A model generated the notes under the pieces. The model was not told where the DNA came from. It worked only from the letters and a program-made list of their open reading frames with translations, and ran no database searches. A DNA stretch of 40,162 nucleotides, taken from positions 1 to 40,162 of the IMG/VR virus record IMGVR_UViG_3300034280_000679; one strand, written 5' to 3'. The translations under genes were made by a program, and so were the position numbers. Below are positions 37,242 to 40,162 of this stretch, piece after piece (the first letter of the stretch is position 1; each line of letters begins with the position of its first letter). This DNA is from a virus.

Positions 37242-38256
37242 TCAGAACCATTCCAATACTGGTAGAAACAAAGCGCCTACCATCAAGCATCCTTGACTGA
37301 ACCTCAATAAATTGAATTACAGAATTGTTTCTTTGAGACTTTTCTAATATAGCAATACCAGCAGACTTGCCACGCATCATTCTTGTAACTCGCCTAGCAA
37401 TTCTCTCTTCCGTGGCTCTTTCTCTTCGGCTGCGATCCCTCTGTGCTTGAGGCCCGATTCCTCGCCTACGACGATAATCGGATTCATTTGTGCACGGCAT
37501 CCAAGCAACACCACCACTTGTAGTTGAATACCTGCGAATACCAATACACCCGAGATCACGCGACCTTTTCAAGGCCGAGGTCTGGTTATCAAACACATCT
37601 GGATCCCCAGGACGTATTACCATGGGAACGCCAAGGGAGTCCTTAACGTTAACAACCGTGCGAATCGGCCATGCTGATTTCTGTGAACCCTTAGAACGCC
37701 TATTTGGGAGATTATCCCTCATTGCATCAATATGTCGGATACCTTCAACATCCTGTTCCTTCAGCACCCTAAGCACTGTTCTCAATCTTCTTATACCTTC
37801 TTCGGTGAAGTTCATTGAGAGAGTTTCGTCATTCTTTTTTACTGCGCTAGCTTGCTTGATTGCTGCGATTGCGCGCATTAGGGAGCGTCGGCGTTCTCGA
37901 GACTGGGTTTTGGAGTCTCCATACTCAAACTTCGGATCGGTTAGAGCATCTTGCAGATACGCCATCATGTCCGTAGAGAACTCATTCCACTCTTGCATTG
38001 ATATTCCAGACACATTAAACATTTCTGGTTTTTCCAGCGAGCGTGAATACGATTCATCGTCGGGTTCACTATCTAGTTCTAAATCTGCTGGAGTATTACT
38101 CAACTGAGGCCTTGGCGGATTAAATCTGCCCCATGACATTGCCCCAGAAACTCTTGGTTTAGCGGGTCTTTGAAAAGGAGTCGCATCCTGAACTAGGCCG
38201 TCACTGTCGCCATCGAGGGCGTTTGGATCATATCTTTGAAAAATGCGACGTTTCAT
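37231..38256 (-). CDS. Structural-type protein with DGDxDGLVQ module
   Basis: 341 residues. The start (MKRRIFQRYDPNALDGDSDG, then LVQDATPFQRP) carries the same module as its two neighbours, followed by RVSGAMSW. A helical middle (ERRRSLMRAIAAIKQASAVK) and KGSQKSAWPIRTVVNVKDSL follow. The C-terminal half has CIGIRRYSTTSGGVAWMPCT then NESDYRRRRG, a pattern I associate with capsid-region proteins but cannot assign. Its ATG and stop overlap neighbours, so it belongs to one operon. Confidence 0.8.
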   Translation of the reverse strand: MKRRIFQRYDPNALDGDSDGLVQDATPFQRPAKPRVSGAMSWGRFNPPRPQLSNTPADLELDSEPDDESYSRSLEKPEMFNVSGISMQEWNEFSTDMMAYLQDALTDPKFEYGDSKTQSRERRRSLMRAIAAIKQASAVKKNDETLSMNFTEEGIRRLRTVLRVLKEQDVEGIRHIDAMRDNLPNRRSKGSQKSAWPIRTVVNVKDSLGVPMVIRPGDPDVFDNQTSALKRSRDLGCIGIRRYSTTSGGVAWMPCTNESDYRRRRGIGPQAQRDRSRRERATEERIARRVTRMMRGKSAGIAILEKSQRNNSVIQFIEVQSRMLDGRRFVSTSIGMVLNDE

Positions 38257-38540
38257 TGTTTTTTAGCACCGTTTTGTTTGCCCTTATTGGTCTCTGGTTT
38301 TTTAAGTACACCAGCAGCAATAAGAGTGTCAATATAAAGCTTTCCGACTCCAGCAGGCAATGTTGAAGCAACTTGCTGTACATTCATTATACGCATTTGC
38401 TCCGATTGCGTGTGGTTTGAGTGACGCAAGCCAGATTCTGGCCAGTTATTTATTTCATCACATTCTGCAATATTTTGGAAAAATAGTTCACGTTTTTGTG
38501 GGTCAAACGAGTTAACTATTTTCATAATTTCTGGGTTCAT
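38253..38540 (-). CDS. Small structural-region protein
   Basis: 95 residues from ATG 38540, which overlaps the previous stop (ATGA). Begins MNPEIMKIVNSFDPQKRELF, then FQNIAECDEINNWPESGLRH and TLPAGVGKLYIDTLIAAGVL, with a basic tail. Likely all-helical. It overlaps the next gene by ATGA as well. Function unknown; probably virion-related from context. Confidence 0.75.
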   Translation of the reverse strand: MNPEIMKIVNSFDPQKRELFFQNIAECDEINNWPESGLRHSNHTQSEQMRIMNVQQVASTLPAGVGKLYIDTLIAAGVLKKPETNKGKQNGAKKQ

Positions 38541-40162
38541 TTGTACCACCTAAACATTTCTGGAGTCGTTCTTATGTATTGGAGTATTTCTTCTCTATCA
38601 AAAAAGAGCGATAGGCTTGCGTCTTTTAGGCCGTTCGTTCCTGATTGAGCAGAATAAATGAAGTTAATCTGCTGGCGGGCTGCCTCAAATCCAAGCAACT
38701 GCGCAGCTGCTGCTCCGTTTCTCCACTCGCCATCTCGGTCAAAACCTAAACCAAAGACAAAATGATTGAGGTCGTGTATGTGCTCAAATGGAGCTGCGCC
38801 ACCAGATGAAAGCAACTTAAACTCTGGATCACGCATCCAGTCAAGAGCAATATCTAGATATGTTCCATTATTGGATATGCCAAACCTGTCTGAAGTTTCC
38901 GGCAAGCCAAGACGTTCTCTAATTGCTTTAATTATTGGGTTGTAATGTTGAGCAATCTCGTCAAGCTTGTCAGAATAGGTAACTATTGAGTCAACCTGTT
39001 CCTTAGCAAACCTTCCTGCTTCGGTATCGGCAAATTCAATATCAAGATTACGTACCAACCCTCTCGGGGTTGTGTCATGTGTTGGATTCTTAGCTACATG
39101 TTGCTCATGTTGCTGTTTATCGTAAATTGGTGAAAGTGGCGTTAGGTATTTCGTTAAGAATGTAAGACCCATCCCCAACCTGTTGGATTGTGGGGCGTTG
39201 TTTATCGTGTAAACATCTTGACCATCTCTAGTGCGTGCCATTAGCTTCTTGCCGTCTGCACTTCTTTCCGAGACCCAGAATTCCCCAAGATCTAGATCTT
39301 TGCTTACTTGGTCACTTATGGCCTCGGCTATAGCGATAACTTCATCGTCGTCAGGCTGAAAAACATTGGTTTTTATTTTTTCTCGGTCCTCGCCAAACTT
39401 GTCAGCAAGTCCTGGTATTTCTGGCAGGGTCATGATTACAGATCCAGAAGGGCCCTCAGCCAGCTCAACTTCTGAAATACGTTGTTCAGGTTTTTCAAAT
39501 ACTGGAAAAGCTTTCTCAAAAGCATCTTTTTGCTCGTCGTTCAGTCTTGAGAATGCAGACATTGATGCAGTTACAGCTATCGGTCTTTCAAATGCTGTTG
39601 AGTCTTGAACCAATCCGTCACCGTCGCCATCCTCAGCATCTTGATCAAAGCGATCTGTTAGTGATTTTTTCTGAAGAGGCATTTTCCTATCATCTGGACA
39701 CGGTCCGGGATTGTCCCAGTAATCCAAATGACCGACATAATGCTTCGTGTGAGCCCTGTAGCTTTCAATCATGAACCGCACGGAATTGAACTCTTTACAA
39801 AGACCAAGAACCTGAAGAGATCTTGCCATTTTCCATATACGCGTTCCGTAAACTGAGCTTGGTGACTGACCGTTGGCAAAGTCTGGATTATCAATCCACT
39901 CTTCCTTGTATAAATCCCAAGCCAAGGCCGATGTATAGAGTCTTGCAGCTTCAGCTACAGAATCCGTAAACTCTTTGTTTTTGCGGAGTTTCTTAATGTT
40001 GGTTTTCGCTAGGTTGTAGCGTTCCCCGTACGCTATTGATCCACGATCAATTGGAAATGTCCACCAGTCATAATGCTCTGAGTGAAATTTTTTCCAGTTT
40101 GAATTACTTGCATATTCTTTGAATTTGGCAACTTGTGCTTTTTGATCTTCTGCCACTGATTT
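38537..40162 (-). CDS. Large virion-region protein with HDxxH-x11-E motif (5' end beyond window)
   Basis: At least 540 residues; the frame is open to the window edge and a GTG at 40156 has no visible ribosome site, so the start probably lies outside. N-terminal helical domain (WKKFHSEHYDWWTFPIDRGS, then SVAEAARLYTSALAWDLYKE). A DGDGDGLVQDSTAFERP module near 180-196 followed by TASMS. The C-terminal part has HDLNHFVFGLGFDRDGE (about 463-480), which is H-D-x-x-H-x(11)-E, the zinc motif of COQ4-type proteins. Ends ILQYIRTTPEMFRWYK. First gene of the coupled structural run. Confidence 0.75.
   Translation of the reverse strand, partial: KSVAEDQKAQVAKFKEYASNSNWKKFHSEHYDWWTFPIDRGSIAYGERYNLAKTNIKKLRKNKEFTDSVAEAARLYTSALAWDLYKEEWIDNPDFANGQSPSSVYGTRIWKMARSLQVLGLCKEFNSVRFMIESYRAHTKHYVGHLDYWDNPGPCPDDRKMPLQKKSLTDRFDQDAEDGDGDGLVQDSTAFERPIAVTASMSAFSRLNDEQKDAFEKAFPVFEKPEQRISEVELAEGPSGSVIMTLPEIPGLADKFGEDREKIKTNVFQPDDDEVIAIAEAISDQVSKDLDLGEFWVSERSADGKKLMARTRDGQDVYTINNAPQSNRLGMGLTFLTKYLTPLSPIYDKQQHEQHVAKNPTHDTTPRGLVRNLDIEFADTEAGRFAKEQVDSIVTYSDKLDEIAQHYNPIIKAIRERLGLPETSDRFGISNNGTYLDIALDWMRDPEFKLLSSGGAAPFEHIHDLNHFVFGLGFDRDGEWRNGAAAAQLLGFEAARQQINFIYSAQSGTNGLKDASLSLFFDREEILQYIRTTPEMFRWYK

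Overview
This window looks like about 40 kb of a double-stranded DNA phage that infects an actinobacterium. Two WhiB-family iron-sulfur regulators (2314-2571 and 11312-11614), a protein found almost only in Actinobacteria and their phages, are the best host clue. Moderate base composition, ThyX, a B12-dependent ribonucleotide reductase and many promoter-to-ATG junctions without a ribosome binding site also fit a free-living, possibly aquatic, actinobacterial host (inference; GC was not computed). There is no rRNA, no host housekeeping operon, no integrase, no insertion sequence and no CRISPR array. The right end has a major capsid gene with an upstream cluster of large structural-type proteins. 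The last gene runs off the window.

Layout. 1-2255: small minus-strand genes (zinc-motif protein, pyrimidine-dimer glycosylase-like protein) and two stretches of non-coding DNA with folded repeats. 2256-5743: WhiB, a 19-residue coupled peptide, an SNF2-type ATPase with HARP-like repeats, and SSB. 5772-8152: terminator, small genes, a second non-coding block (6624-7257) with folded repeats and two perfect DnaA boxes, then a secreted lysozyme-like protein. 8214-14268: ParB-like protein, DUF932 protein, second WhiB, primase-helicase, HTH and ribbon-helix-helix proteins. 14269-22297: many small accessory genes, four tRNAs, a likely structured RNA at 16437-16550, thermonuclease, dCMP deaminase and an AdoMet-decarboxylase-like protein. 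22305-28822: DNA-modification and nucleotide block (PD-(D/E)XK-like protein, C5 cytosine methyltransferase, class II ribonucleotide reductase, short methyltransferase-like protein, ThyX). 28835-31932: small proteins, a tRNA-Met, an aberrant tRNA-like element and an AspH-type dioxygenase. 32007-40162: virion block, all on the minus strand, ending transcriptionally in the capsid gene.

How it fits together. Class II reductase, ThyX and dCMP deaminase would supply deoxynucleotides. SSB, primase-helicase and the SNF2 ATPase would copy and remodel DNA, perhaps from the DnaA-box region. Two methyltransferases would mark the DNA. tRNAs for Leu, Leu, Arg, Ser and Met support late translation. Two WhiB proteins and repeated operator-like palindromes suggest layered transcription control.

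The most novel signals are (1) a family of plus-strand stem-loops at 1-30, 2048-2150, 6656-6725 and 6838-6936, whose helices differ in sequence but keep pairing around a constant GA/GT internal loop; (2) genes whose ATG begins 2-7 nt after a tRNA, implying that tRNA processing makes leaderless mRNAs; and (3) a set of virion-region proteins sharing a D-x-D-x-D-G-L-V-Q module and S-G-[AS]-M-S motifs, one of which carries a zeta-toxin-like kinase domain.
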